Assembly: GCF_006494715.1 (NCBI RefSeq)
Contig: NZ_CP041151.1
Coordinates: forward strand, 1,612,001-1,676,000
DNA from: Shewanella sp. SNU WT4
GTDB lineage: Bacteria > Pseudomonadota > Gammaproteobacteria > Enterobacterales > Shewanellaceae
Reading direction: 5' to 3'
Length of the DNA stretch: 64,000 nucleotides
The stretch's first letter is position 1, and each line of letters starts with the position of its first letter. Positions 16,856-25,918 of the stretch are shown here, one piece after another. The notes beneath the pieces were generated by a model, which ran no database searches, was not told where the DNA came from, and saw only the letters and a program-made list of their open reading frames with translations. The translations under genes and the position numbers were made by a program.

Positions 16856-17924
16856 TCAATTGACGTGCAATATCACTCATAGTTTGTCTCAAGCATTTTT
16901 TATGCCAAAGACTAAGTGCTTCGGCGTTGATAACATTCAATAAATCGTGATTAATGGCCGATTGGCTGATTGAGCCAGGGGGGGGGACTTGAGTGACTGG
17001 GGAATGGAAGCCACTCGTATTAAAGCCATTGGCATCAAAGCCACTAGACACAAAAGTACGGACATCAATGGCGCGATACCAAGTGTTATTAAGCGGGGAG
17101 GTCATGGCGGCCACTTGATTATCCACAGTGACTAACGCCAAGGTGGGCACACCTTGGCTGGCTAATTCACCTAAGGTGCCGCCTGCGGCTGAAATCGCTA
17201 AACCAGATTGCATCATGATGGCAGCGACTGATGGCGGGTCGCATATTAGGCTTAGGTTAGGCTTATGTTTGGCCAGTGTCGTGAGCGCTGCTTGGTCTTG
17301 ATGGGTCTTACCTAATAAAAGCTGCATCTGCACGTCAGGTAAGGCCGCCATTAAGGCAGTCACTAAAGGCAGTGCCAGAGATTTAGTGTCGGTGCCGCCT
17401 AAGCTAATCAATATATTCGGGCGCTGTGCAATCATCTGATAGTGAGTTTGTGCAAACTCTTGCCTGAGATAAGTGAATGTTGGCCCAAGGCAAAGCTGCG
17501 CCTTGGGCGCTAACGCTTGATAATAGGCGGCGCTGCAGTTAGGCGCGGGGTTAATGATTAAATCGGCCAGGATCGGCGCGTTATCAAGGGCATCATCAAG
17601 TTTAACTAAGTAAGTGTCTAATAAGCGCAATTGCTGCCATTCAGCCAAGGTTAAAGCGTAATCATCGATAAAGAGAGCACTAAAACCTAAGCGCTGGAGT
17701 TGCTGATGATTAATGGGGGCATCAATTTGCACTGTGGTGAAATTGGCTTGCTTGAGTTTGTTAAGCAGGGCTTCTGAGCAAGTTTTATAAAGGAAGGTTA
17801 CATCAAAATAAATGGCTGCCACTTCAGCAAGGGCATATAAACGCATGATATGGCCTGCGCCAATAAGATGAGAATTATTGGCGTAAAATGCAATGTGCGC
17901 TTTAGCCGGCAAGAAAGCCCCCAT
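16746..17924 (-). CDS. pseG: PseG-like UDP-sugar hydrolase
   Basis: This 392-residue GT-B-fold protein has the N-terminal IAFYANNSHLIGAGHIMR, matching the PseG glycine-rich loop with its catalytic-type His at residue 25. The central NILISLGGTD and later SAAGGTLGELASQGVPTL are the UDP-binding segments of the PseG/MurG group. PseG removes UDP from the diacetamido-trideoxy-altrose intermediate before PseI acts. Two oddities lie between the core and the C-terminal tail: a 15-bp triplicate (SSGFD ANGFN TSGFH) and nine C in a row on the coding strand. The start overlaps the upstream SDR by 23 bp. PseB and PseC genes are not in the window. Confidence 0.75.
   Translation of the reverse strand: MGAFLPAKAHIAFYANNSHLIGAGHIMRLYALAEVAAIYFDVTFLYKTCSEALLNKLKQANFTTVQIDAPINHQQLQRLGFSALFIDDYALTLAEWQQLRLLDTYLVKLDDALDNAPILADLIINPAPNCSAAYYQALAPKAQLCLGPTFTYLRQEFAQTHYQMIAQRPNILISLGGTDTKSLALPLVTALMAALPDVQMQLLLGKTHQDQAALTTLAKHKPNLSLICDPPSVAAIMMQSGLAISAAGGTLGELASQGVPTLALVTVDNQVAAMTSPLNNTWYRAIDVRTFVSSGFDANGFNTSGFHSPVTQVPPPGSISQSAINHDLLNVINAEALSLWHKKCLRQTMSDIARQLIDSQGCQRVINQLCVDLQQRRNRHDSNPRPSSNTLL
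16978..16986. repeat. Nine-base G/C homopolymer inside pseG
   Basis: Nine consecutive G on the + strand (C on the pseG coding strand) encode the proline run of VPPPGS. This is the longest G/C homopolymer seen in the window. Gain or loss of one base would shift the frame of the last quarter of PseG. Confidence 0.85.
17007..17051. repeat. Three 15-bp tandem repeats inside pseG
   Basis: Copies start at 17007, 17022 and 17037 with the shared core (A/G)AAGCCA(C/T)T. They encode three 5-residue units each holding a Gly-Phe pair, 20 bp from the homopolymer. Confidence 0.75.
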
Positions 17925-18651
17925 CCACGGCCAAGGTAATACCTGTGGTATTGCGACTTAAATCACTGAGTAAAAAGTACACGCTATTGGCCACATCTAA
18001 CGGTGTGCTAAGCCCTAAGGGATGCGCGTTTTTAAGTAGCTGACTTTGCTGCTCACCTAAGGTTGCAAATTGCAGTTCAGCCTTGGCGCCACTGACGATG
18101 GCGGGCGCCACGCAGTTGACTCTTATATGTTTACTGGCAAGCTCCAATGCGGCGGATTGCACCATAGAGGCTAACGCCGCTTTTGAGGCTGCATATAAGG
18201 TGCGCGCCTTTAAGCCGCGCTGACCTGCCGCTGAGCCGATAAATACAAAGCTGGCATCCGCATTAAAATGTTTAGCTTTAGAAAAGGCGGCGGTAAGTAG
18301 GACTGCCGCTGAGAAATTGACATCAAAGTATTGATGGATTTGTGTCGCGCAAATCCCTCTAAGCGGGCTATAACCTTGAAAGCTTGCGCTATGAACTAGA
18401 CCATCGATGGCGCCATATTCAGAGACTAAGTTTTTGGCCCAAGGCGCAATATCATCAAGCTTAGTTAAATCAAACGGGGCGATAACATGTTGGCCGTTAA
18501 GCGTTGCGGCGGTATCAATCAAGGTTTGCTCACGCCGCCCCACTAAAATTAAGCGGGCGCCGCAAGCATCGAGCTTTTGACAGATGGCGAGCCCAATATC
18601 TGAATCTATGGCTGCGCCTGTCACTAGATAGCATTTATTACTCAAATCCAT
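17902..18651 (-). CDS. Short-chain dehydrogenase/reductase
   Basis: This SDR is 249 residues from the ATG at 18651, chosen because the protein then begins MDLSNKCYLVTGA like its relatives; a GTG at 18675 would add 8 residues and overlaps an AGGAG. The cofactor loop is unusual: TGAAIDSDIG has two extra residues relative to TGxxxGIG, recalling enoyl-reductase-type loops. The catalytic Ser in FIGSAAG and YAASK are intact. It ends in LAVDGGFLAG. It lies between a KAS III gene and pseG. Reduction of a 3-oxoacyl or enoyl thioester is inferred from context. Confidence 0.75.
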   Translation of the reverse strand: MDLSNKCYLVTGAAIDSDIGLAICQKLDACGARLILVGRREQTLIDTAATLNGQHVIAPFDLTKLDDIAPWAKNLVSEYGAIDGLVHSASFQGYSPLRGICATQIHQYFDVNFSAAVLLTAAFSKAKHFNADASFVFIGSAAGQRGLKARTLYAASKAALASMVQSAALELASKHIRVNCVAPAIVSGAKAELQFATLGEQQSQLLKNAHPLGLSTPLDVANSVYFLLSDLSRNTTGITLAVDGGFLAG

Positions 18652-18722
18652 GATGATGGCGGAACTCCTGTTCACCGCTGCATTAATGTTTACTGCACAT
18701 CCATATTGGCAGCGGAACCCTT

Positions 18723-18785
18723 ACTTACTGCAGTTCTAATACTTACTGCAGTTCTAATGCTTACTGCAGTTCTAATGCTTACTGT
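18723..18785. repeat. 18-bp tandem repeat, three copies plus a partial copy
   Basis: Units (A/G)CTTACTGCAGTTCTAAT start at 18723, 18741 and 18759, and a fourth decays after nine bases. The repeat fills most of the 119-bp gap between the KAS III gene and the SDR gene of the nonulosonic acid operon. Confidence 0.9.
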
Positions 18786-18794
18786 TGCGTTAGG

Positions 18795-19886
18795 TTACTG
18801 CTGTATTAGGGCTAACGGTTCAAAATCATCCTGAATTTCAATGATTTCAGGCGCAACTATGGGGCCGATATCTGTGATGATAGCGCCCCATGACCAACCG
18901 ACCCCAAAACCGCCGAGCATGACTTTATGAGTACCATGGCTAAAAAAGTCAGTTAACTTATGACAAATAGCCAGCGGCACAGATGCACTCGAAGTGTTAC
19001 CAAAATCCTTCATATCTATTAGATATTTGTCTGCTGGCACTTGAGCTTTTTTACGTAAGTGCTCAAGAATAAATTGATTCGCTTGATGCATGACCACCAT
19101 ATCTAAGCTATCGGCTTCAATCTTGGCCAAGGCTAAAGTGTCTTTAATTAACTTAGGTACTACCTTGAGGGTGAAAGAGAACACCGCCGCGCCATTTAAA
19201 GATAATCTTGAGTCTTGATAGAGTTGCAGCTCTTCTTCTTTCGAGCGCGGCTCGAGCTCAGGCATATTGGGTACTCGGCGTCCGCCTGCTTTCACTGCGA
19301 TATGCTGTCCACCTGTGCCATCTGTGCCAAATACGGCATAGGAATTTGGCCAGTTTTCATCATATTGCAAGGCGGTGGCGACACCTGCATCGCCAAACAA
19401 TGGCAAGGTGCCTCTGTCATCGGGCAATAAGTGACGACTAGAAGTATCACCACATAACACTAAGGCGCGCTGACCGCTGGAGCTATTTAATAATTGGCTG
19501 GCTATCCAAGTGGCATAGACAAAGCCAGAGCAGCCTAAACTCACGTCTAAACACGCTGCGCTTTGGGGTAAGCCTAATCTGTGTTGCATTAAACAAGCGG
19601 TGGCGGGCAGGGCGTAGTCAGCATCTTGGGAGACATAAATTAACACGTCAACTGAGCTTGGATCCCAGTCTAAGCGTTTCAGTAAGGTTTGGGCTGCGGC
19701 TATGCACATATCTGACGCGCATAAATGTTTGGGGAGAATGCGTCGACTATGTATGCCGGTGCTGGCATAAATCTTATCCGCTTCTTCTTGGGTAAATAGC
19801 CCTGGCGTCTCCACAAATGAGTGTCTATGAGGAGGAACCGCACCTTGCATCCCTGCAATTTTGACTGAACGAATGACAGCTTCCAT
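18795..19886 (-). CDS. 3-oxoacyl-ACP synthase III-like (KAS III) enzyme
   Basis: This 363-residue KAS III family thiolase-fold protein keeps the full catalytic triad: Cys119 in SLGCSGF, His267 in MHQAN and Asn297 in GNTSSAS. It ends in the GGFGVGWSWG loop. KAS III enzymes join a short acyl-CoA to malonyl-ACP. It is the first gene of the nonulosonic acid operon, which includes two ACPs and three SDRs, so a dedicated short-chain acyl product is likely. A second KAS III is transcribed away from it 131 bp upstream. It is not the housekeeping FabH, which sits in the plsX-fabHDG cluster. Confidence 0.85.
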   Translation of the reverse strand: MEAVIRSVKIAGMQGAVPPHRHSFVETPGLFTQEEADKIYASTGIHSRRILPKHLCASDMCIAAAQTLLKRLDWDPSSVDVLIYVSQDADYALPATACLMQHRLGLPQSAACLDVSLGCSGFVYATWIASQLLNSSSGQRALVLCGDTSSRHLLPDDRGTLPLFGDAGVATALQYDENWPNSYAVFGTDGTGGQHIAVKAGGRRVPNMPELEPRSKEEELQLYQDSRLSLNGAAVFSFTLKVVPKLIKDTLALAKIEADSLDMVVMHQANQFILEHLRKKAQVPADKYLIDMKDFGNTSSASVPLAICHKLTDFFSHGTHKVMLGGFGVGWSWGAIITDIGPIVAPEIIEIQDDFEPLALIQQ

Positions 19887-20017
19887 AAATAACCCTACTG
19901 AATAATCGAATAAAGTTGGTTTTAACTATAACAGTGAATAATATAGCTTGAAAGTCTCATGCTTTCGGCAAAAGTGCACTAACCTTTTGCTATATAGTGA
20001 AAAATTCAGGGATAGAA

Positions 20018-21058
20018 ATGGCCACTACTAGAATTAATAACATAGCTATCTCAGGGATTGTCTCAGTCTTACCCCCACTTTCGTGCATAAATATTGACTC
20101 ATCCTCTGAGAGTGCAGCGCAAGAAATGGCGCGCATAGTCGCGTCCACTGGCATACATGCGCGCCGTGTTGCCGCGCCTCAGCAAACGGCATTAGATCTT
20201 GGCATTAAGGCATGCCAATCATTAATGGATGAGTTGCAATGGCATGTGGATGACATCGCCTTGTTAGTGTTTGTCACTCAAACCCCTGATTTCCCGCTGC
20301 CAGGCAATGCCATTCAGTTGCAACACAAATTAGGTTTATCAAAGGCGACTATCGCCTTTGATGTGAATTTGGGCTGTTCTGGCTTTGTCCATGGCTTGTG
20401 GCAAGTGTCGCAGTTACTGAACGGATTAACTAAAGGCAAGGCCTTGCTGGTGGTTGGCGATACTACTAGTCATCAATATAGCGAGACTAATCGCGCCGTG
20501 GCCACCTTATTTGGCGATGCCGTTAGCGCCATTGCCATTGAAAAGTCTGACGATTGTGATGGCATGGTGTTTTCTTTTGGCAGTGATGGCGCGGGCGCGC
20601 CGTATTTAATTCAGCCCCATGGCGGCGCGCGCAGCCCGGGCAACGCGCCTGAATTATTTATGGATGGCATGCAGGTTTTTGTATTTACCTTGCGCGAAGT
20701 GCCAGCCTCTATCCATGCATGCTTGGCGGCAAAGGACTGGCAAATTAAGGATGTAGATTACTGCGTGATGCACCAAGCCAATGAAATGATGCTAAAGCGC
20801 TTAGGGGATAAGTTAGGCTTACAGCCACAGCAGTTAATTATCTCCATGGGGGAGGTGGGTAACACCAGCTCCGCCTCCATCCCATTGGCCTTATGCTTAA
20901 GCCTAAGTCAGCAGCTTACCTCGGGGGCGACTAAGTTATTACTCTCAGGTTTTGGAGTAGGTTGGTCATGGGGCGCAGTGGCTTTGACTGCGCCGCCAAT
21001 GAAAGTGTGTAAGGTCATAGATTTACGCGATGAGATAAGTCACTTAACCATAGAGTGA
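20018..21058 (+). CDS. 3-oxoacyl-ACP synthase III-like (KAS III) enzyme
   Basis: This is 346 residues from the ATG at 20018, chosen over a GTG 21 bp upstream because an AGGGA lies at the right distance. The triad is intact: Cys120 in NLGCSGF, His252 in MHQAN and Asn282 in GNTSSAS. It resembles the divergent KAS III at 18795-19886 throughout (for example STGIHxRR, VNLGCSGFVxxxW, SGFGVGWSWGA), so the pair looks like an old inverted duplication. The shared 131-bp gap must contain both promoters. It probably feeds the same acyl-ACP route. It is alone on its strand before rluF. Confidence 0.85.
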   Translation: MATTRINNIAISGIVSVLPPLSCINIDSSSESAAQEMARIVASTGIHARRVAAPQQTALDLGIKACQSLMDELQWHVDDIALLVFVTQTPDFPLPGNAIQLQHKLGLSKATIAFDVNLGCSGFVHGLWQVSQLLNGLTKGKALLVVGDTTSHQYSETNRAVATLFGDAVSAIAIEKSDDCDGMVFSFGSDGAGAPYLIQPHGGARSPGNAPELFMDGMQVFVFTLREVPASIHACLAAKDWQIKDVDYCVMHQANEMMLKRLGDKLGLQPQQLIISMGEVGNTSSASIPLALCLSLSQQLTSGATKLLLSGFGVGWSWGAVALTAPPMKVCKVIDLRDEISHLTIE

Positions 21059-21173
21059 GGCCACTTATAAAGCATAAGGCTAAAACTGCTGAGATTTGCC
21101 GTGTCAGCAGTTCCGATTTTCACCAAAAACAGTTAATCTGTCGCATCTTCTTTAGTTAGTTAGAATCCTGAGT

Positions 21174-22085
21174 ATGTTAAGCAATCAATCCACCCGATTA
21201 AATAAATACATAAGTGAAAGTGGCATTTGTTCACGCCGTGATGCAGATAGATATATCGAGCAGGGCAATGTGTTTATTAATGGCAAGCGCGCGACTGTGG
21301 GCGATCAGGTCGAGTTTGGCGATGTGGTCAAAGTCAATGGTCAGTTAATTGAGCCGCGTGATGCTGATGACTTTGTATTTATTGCGCTCAATAAGCCGGT
21401 CGGCATTGTGAGTACCACTGAAGGCAGTGAAAAGAATAATATCGTTGATTTTGTGAATCACAGTGAGCGTATTTTCCCTATCGGCCGCTTAGATAAAGAT
21501 TCACAAGGTTTGATTTTCTTGACCAGTAACGGTGATTTGGTCAATAAAATTTTGCGTGCTGGTAACAAGCACGAAAAAGAATACCTAGTTACCGTGAATA
21601 AGCCGCTGACCGATGAAGCGATTACCGGCATGAGTGCTGGCGTGCCTATGCTTGGGGTGATCACTAAAAAATGTAAGATTGAAAAACTCTCGGCCCAAAG
21701 TTTTAAAATCACCTTAGTGCAAGGCTTAAACCGCCAAATTCGCCGCATGTGTGAATACTTTAATTATGAAGTGACTAAGCTTGAGCGCGTGCGCATTATG
21801 CACGTAGATATGAAAGGGTTGCCTGTGGGCGAATGGCGCGATTTAAGTGAAGATGAGCTGCGCATTATGCTAGATGCGGCTAAAGGCTCGTCATCAGAAG
21901 CCGCGCCCAATAAGAAGAACATTCAGGCTCAGCAAAAGGCCAAAGCTAAGGCTAAATCGCCAGAACGCTCAAAAGAAGCCATTCAAGCCTTAATTCCGCA
22001 AACGCCTGGGTCGCACCGCGCTAAGCCAAAATCGAATAGCAATCCTAAGCATAGAAATCAGCGCTTAGGTAAAAAGAAATCATAA
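21174..22085 (+). CDS. rluF: 23S rRNA pseudouridine synthase RluF
   Basis: This 303-residue protein nearly repeats the N-terminus known from E. coli RluF ([15 protein letters not shown] at residues 8-22). An S4 RNA-binding domain covers about residues 8-60, followed by the RsuA-family catalytic domain with Asp107 in GRLDKDSQG, the same position as the catalytic Asp of RluF. RluF makes pseudouridine at position 2604 of 23S rRNA. The C-terminal 65 residues are lysine- and glutamine-rich, probably a flexible RNA-contacting tail. It is a single gene with its own terminator and marks the end of the glycan region. Confidence 0.95.
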   Translation: MLSNQSTRLNKYISESGICSRRDADRYIEQGNVFINGKRATVGDQVEFGDVVKVNGQLIEPRDADDFVFIALNKPVGIVSTTEGSEKNNIVDFVNHSERIFPIGRLDKDSQGLIFLTSNGDLVNKILRAGNKHEKEYLVTVNKPLTDEAITGMSAGVPMLGVITKKCKIEKLSAQSFKITLVQGLNRQIRRMCEYFNYEVTKLERVRIMHVDMKGLPVGEWRDLSEDELRIMLDAAKGSSSEAAPNKKNIQAQQKAKAKAKSPERSKEAIQALIPQTPGSHRAKPKSNSNPKHRNQRLGKKKS

Positions 22086-22103
22086 GTCTAATGCTGTAGT
22101 TTT

Positions 22104-22173
22104 TTAGTGTGCATTCACAAAATGCACACTAATAAAAAACCACCTTGATAGTGATTATCGCGGTGGTTTTTTT
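22104..22173. terminator. Hairpin pair with bidirectional terminator
   Basis: A perfect 12-bp stem with a 5-base loop (22104-22115 with 22121-22132) is followed by AAAACCACC...GGTGGTTTT (22134-22173), whose flanking A and T runs serve both strands. It separates rluF from the convergent chemotaxis gene. Confidence 0.85.
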
Positions 22174-22223
22174 ATGCGCCTAAAACGCGGGCGTTCTAGA
22201 CATTAAATAATAACTGCAGCGGT

Positions 22224-24176
22224 TTACCCCACCTTAAACTTAGCCACGATATAATTTAAATCGCTGGAGATTTTAGCCAAGTCAGAGGCTTGGGTCGACA
22301 CTGAATTAGCGCCCTCTGAGGTACTTTTCGCTAAAGTATTCACTTGGTCAACGCTCTTGTTAATGGTTATTACCACGGTATTTTGCTGCTCTGCCGCCAC
22401 CGCGATTTGATGGTTCATATCACGAATATTACTGACGGATTGAGTAATGGCAATTAAGGCTTCATGGGTTTCATTGGCTTTTTCTGAGGTGCGAATAGCC
22501 TCGGTTGCACTTAGCTTCATTGAATCGACCGAGCGTTTAGATTCAGATTGTAAGCGACTGATTAAAGTTTGAATTTCTTCAGTGCTTTGTTGGGTGCGAC
22601 TGGCAAGTGAACGTACTTCATCGGCCACCACAGCAAAGCCGCGGCCTTGCTCGCCGGCTCTCGCCGCTTCAATGGCCGCGTTTAATGCCAGCAGGTTCGT
22701 TTGCTCGGCAATGCCGCGAATCACATCCAAAATACTGCCAACGTTTTCAGTTTCTTTCTCTAAGTTTTCAATGATATTGCTCACATCACTGATGTTAGTC
22801 ACTAAGGTATTAATACTGGTTCGGGTTTCTTCTAATGCTGATTGGCCTTTGTGCGAACAAGCATCGGCTTCAGTGGCAGCGTCAGAAGCATTTTGTGCAT
22901 TTCTAGCAATATTAAGAACCGTGTGTGTCATTTCCTGCATTGCCGCCGCGGTTTGCTCTAATTGACGCGCTTGGGATTCTGAGTTACTAACGGTTTCATC
23001 AGTCACTTTAACTAAATTACTGGAGGTTGCCCCTAAGGTCGATGATGAGCTACTGAGCTGCTGCACTATTTGGCGTAAATTGGTGCTGACCGCTGTCATA
23101 GCTCCATAAATCCCTGTTGCCTCACCGCTTCTATCAAAAGCTTGAGTTAAGTCACCATCAGCTATGTTACGGGCAATACGCTCAATATCCGCAGGCTCGC
23201 CGCCTATGGGTTTACGGATAGCCTTAGTGACTAAGACGCTGAGTAAACTGCCGACTAAAACGGCAATGACTGAGACTACTAATACAATATTGATAATGGA
23301 TTCAATATCGGCTTGCACTTTAGGGCCTAAAGTATCGCGTGAGTCTTTAATCGACTTATTAAAATCTGTGATATTGGTAGTAATTTTAGGGCCAATAGTA
23401 TCCAGTCCTTCAACAATGGCTTTGTTTTGTGAGCGAGTAATTTCAGCCAGTTGATTTAAGCTCTCTACATAAAATTTGAGCGCCTGTTCAAATTCAGTGG
23501 CTTGATTATTAACTATGCTAGGGCCAAGGGAGCGTTTTAGGCTAGTAAATAACTCTAACGTGGCGGCCAGTTCAGTTTTGGCGCGCTCTAAATCTTTATC
23601 GCTATTACTAAGAATAAATTTGGTTGCGTATAAACGGCCTAATAATAGTTTTTCTTGCACCTGCGCCGCGAGAATGGGATTCGCATATTCTGAGCCTTGG
23701 CTGTCGGTCATAATTTTGGATATTATGGTCCGCATACTAAAACCATACACGTCGAGCTTTTCAGACATCAGAGTTTGGCGTTTGTTGGTGTCAGTGACAG
23801 TGTGATCGAATTCGAGTTGGTACTCATCAATTAATTTCAGTGATTCCTGCAATTCTTTAAGGCGAATGGCATCATCTTCATTGGACAGTAATTTGTCTAA
23901 GTTGGCTTTAATGGAGGTAGTGTTATTTTTAACATCATCAATTAAGGCAGCGTCATTATTTTTTAAGTAATTTAATACTGTGAGGCGAGTATTTAATACT
24001 TCATATTGCACCACACTGGCATCGTTTGAATCTTTGGCTAGCGCGCGATAAGTCATAAAATTCTCATAGGTATTGGATAAGCCAATATACCCAGCAGTAG
24101 ATATAACTAGCATGAGCGCTATGATGGTGAGGTAGGACATCGACAATTGTTGACCCAGTTTCAACCCTGAAAGCAT
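22224..24176 (-). CDS. Methyl-accepting chemotaxis protein
   Basis: This is 650 residues from the ATG at 24176, chosen because GGAG lies 8 bp upstream; an upstream ATG would add four residues. Membrane segment 1 is about residues 13-33 and segment 2 about 290-315. They enclose a roughly 255-residue helical periplasmic sensor, long enough for a helical-bimodular type domain. A HAMP-like stretch ([12 protein letters not shown]) follows, then the cytoplasmic signalling hairpin tip [18 protein letters not shown] near residue 490. No CheR-binding pentapeptide is seen at the C-terminus (ends AKFKVG). The ligand is unknown. Confidence 0.9.
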   Translation of the reverse strand: MLSGLKLGQQLSMSYLTIIALMLVISTAGYIGLSNTYENFMTYRALAKDSNDASVVQYEVLNTRLTVLNYLKNNDAALIDDVKNNTTSIKANLDKLLSNEDDAIRLKELQESLKLIDEYQLEFDHTVTDTNKRQTLMSEKLDVYGFSMRTIISKIMTDSQGSEYANPILAAQVQEKLLLGRLYATKFILSNSDKDLERAKTELAATLELFTSLKRSLGPSIVNNQATEFEQALKFYVESLNQLAEITRSQNKAIVEGLDTIGPKITTNITDFNKSIKDSRDTLGPKVQADIESIINIVLVVSVIAVLVGSLLSVLVTKAIRKPIGGEPADIERIARNIADGDLTQAFDRSGEATGIYGAMTAVSTNLRQIVQQLSSSSSTLGATSSNLVKVTDETVSNSESQARQLEQTAAAMQEMTHTVLNIARNAQNASDAATEADACSHKGQSALEETRTSINTLVTNISDVSNIIENLEKETENVGSILDVIRGIAEQTNLLALNAAIEAARAGEQGRGFAVVADEVRSLASRTQQSTEEIQTLISRLQSESKRSVDSMKLSATEAIRTSEKANETHEALIAITQSVSNIRDMNHQIAVAAEQQNTVVITINKSVDQVNTLAKSTSEGANSVSTQASDLAKISSDLNYIVAKFKVG

Positions 24177-24306
24177 ACGTAACTCCATTTAGTCCAAGTT
24201 TTTAACGTGCAGTATTGGAGTTTTAGTGCATGCATGGCTATTTTTCCAATATTACAGCGGCTAAAGACGGTGTTTTTCAAGATAGTTGTCACTCTTTGCT
24301 TAAATA

Positions 24307-25356
24307 TTAAGCTGCATTTATTACGCCTTCTATTGGTGCTTTATCTGGGTTTAGGGTCACGGCTCCAACCGCCTCACAATTTCTCACGTCTTTAGACCAG
24401 CGCGTCGGTCTTCTTGCCTTTGCCGCTTCAAGCACTTCCTTACGCTTGGCTAAAATCGCGTTATCTAGCTGAGCATGACGTTGTCCTGGTGAGACAAAAT
24501 TGAGCTGGCTGTGTTTATGCTCATCGTTGTACCACTTCACAAACTTCTCAACCCATTCTCTTGCGCCAGCTAAACTGCTAAAACCCGATTTTGGCCACTG
24601 TGGTCGGTATTTTAAGGTTTTAAATAACGACTCTGAAAAGGGGTTGTCGTTACTCACCCGCGGCCGACTTAATGATGCCGTAATACCGAGTTCTTCTAGC
24701 TTGGCTTTCATGGTCAGTGACTTCATCGGCGCCCCATTATCAGAGTGCAGCACTAATGGCGTATTAAAACATTGCTCGCGTAACATGCAGCGTTGGATTA
24801 GCGCGGCTGCGTACTCACCGCATTCTTGTTCGTGAACTTCGTAACCCACTATTTTTCTACTGTAAATATCTTCAAACATGTACAGATAATAAAACTGGCC
24901 TTTGACGGTTGAAGCCAAATAAGTGATGTCCCACGACCACACTTGATTGGGCCCATCAGCCCGATAACTTAACGGTTTACTTCGATTAACAGCAATCTGG
25001 GTGCGACCACGATGATTAAGTTGATTATTGGCATGTAACACTCTGTAAAAGCTTGATTCTGAGGCGATATAAATCCCGCTATCTAATAATGTCGGCACAA
25101 TTTGCGACGGTGGTAAGCTGGCATACTCCTCTTGATTACACACACTTAATATCTGTTGTCGCTCATGTGCTTCGAGTTTATTTGCCGGTTCTGGTCGAGC
25201 CGCTATTGGTCTTAAATCGGCTTGCACTTGGCCTGCTCGATACCAACGTCGATAAGTGCGTTTACTGAGTCCAGTTTCAGCACAAGCCTTGTAAAGGCGA
25301 GCACCATTGATATACGCCTCTTGAATTAAGGCAATCAATTCTATGCGCTCAGGCAA
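24307..25356 (-). CDS. IS3-family transposase OrfB (DDE integrase domain)
   Basis: This 349-residue protein has an N-terminal helix-turn-helix part (GLSKRTYRRWYRAG) and an rve-type catalytic core. The DDE residues are visible: Asp in VWSWDITYL, Asp in LHSDNGAPM and Glu in NPFSESLFKTLKY. The C-terminal YNDEHKHSQLNFVSPGQRH is typical of IS3 OrfB. It starts at a TTG 5 bp after the orfA stop, with GAGGAGAG upstream. The frame is open further upstream in the -1 phase relative to orfA, so an OrfAB fusion made by frameshifting is also possible. It looks intact. Confidence 0.9.
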   Translation of the reverse strand: MPERIELIALIQEAYINGARLYKACAETGLSKRTYRRWYRAGQVQADLRPIAARPEPANKLEAHERQQILSVCNQEEYASLPPSQIVPTLLDSGIYIASESSFYRVLHANNQLNHRGRTQIAVNRSKPLSYRADGPNQVWSWDITYLASTVKGQFYYLYMFEDIYSRKIVGYEVHEQECGEYAAALIQRCMLREQCFNTPLVLHSDNGAPMKSLTMKAKLEELGITASLSRPRVSNDNPFSESLFKTLKYRPQWPKSGFSSLAGAREWVEKFVKWYNDEHKHSQLNFVSPGQRHAQLDNAILAKRKEVLEAAKARRPTRWSKDVRNCEAVGAVTLNPDKAPIEGVINAA

Positions 25357-25361
25357 GGGAG

Positions 25362-25862
25362 TTAGCTCTCCTCGCTGTCGTCCCCCCAGAGCGCATTGAG
25401 CTTTTTTCTGAGCACCAGTAACGCAGCAGCTTCAGCCAGCGCTTTCTCCTTGTAGCGCAATTCTCGTTGCAATGATTTGATTTCGGCTTTGTCAGCCTTG
25501 GCCTGCTGTTTAATGGTTTTGGTTTGTACTTCTGAGGTTTGAAAACCAGCTAAACAATCCTGTTTCCACTGCTGTACTTGTTCGCGAAACAAGCCTTTTT
25601 CACGGCAATACTGACTTAACTCGGCTTCCGATAGCGGGGCTGTTTCAATGAGTACCGCAAACTTAGCTTCAGCTGACCAGTCATCAGTTGTTAATGTTTT
25701 ACCTGGCACGGGGCGACCTTCTTTTCTGACAATATCTCGCCAATGATACAAGGTTTGCACCGCAATGCCTTCTTCCCGAGCAACCTCTGCGACCGTTAAA
25801 TTGTGAGGCGGTAATAATTTTTTAAGGATCGCCTCTTTACGTTCTGGTGAATACCGAGCCAT
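25362..25862 (-). CDS. IS3-family transposase OrfA
   Basis: This 166-residue protein has two helix-turn-helix segments. The first, LTVAEVAREEGIAVQTLYHWRDIV near residues 22-45, is the usual IS3 OrfA DNA-binding unit. The second, LSEAELSQYCREKGLFREQVQQWK near 77-100, repeats it. A lysine/glutamate-rich coiled coil follows (about 112-150), which may allow dimerisation. At 166 residues it is longer than the usual 90-120. A run of six G on the coding strand (25382-25387) lies 8 codons before the stop, where a -1 slip would join it to OrfB. Confidence 0.85.
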   Translation of the reverse strand: MARYSPERKEAILKKLLPPHNLTVAEVAREEGIAVQTLYHWRDIVRKEGRPVPGKTLTTDDWSAEAKFAVLIETAPLSEAELSQYCREKGLFREQVQQWKQDCLAGFQTSEVQTKTIKQQAKADKAEIKSLQRELRYKEKALAEAAALLVLRKKLNALWGDDSEES

Positions 25863-25918
25863 ATCGTTCTCTTTTGCCGCACCCTGTCTTTAAAAATAAT
25901 GATTATTTAAGGGTGACA

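Larger units (their letters stand above)
24287..25918 (-). mobile_element. IS3-family insertion sequence
   Basis: The element carries orfA and orfB transposase genes on the - strand and ends in imperfect inverted repeats beginning TGTCAC(C/T)CTT at both ends (24287 inward and 25918 inward). The match extends two bases outward at both ends (GT), so limits are uncertain by 2 bp. No target-site duplication is seen next to either end. Length is about 1.63 kb, somewhat long for the family because orfA is long. Confidence 0.8.

Noticed and set aside
1..21058. Assigning the region to flagellin glycosylation
   Set aside because: Nonulosonic acid genes often serve flagellin in Shewanella, but no flagellar or Maf-type transferase gene is in the window, so the target cannot be stated.
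24207..24395. Small + strand protein at the IS edge
   Set aside because: It spans the IS end and reads antisense to orfB, with no ribosome site or family features.
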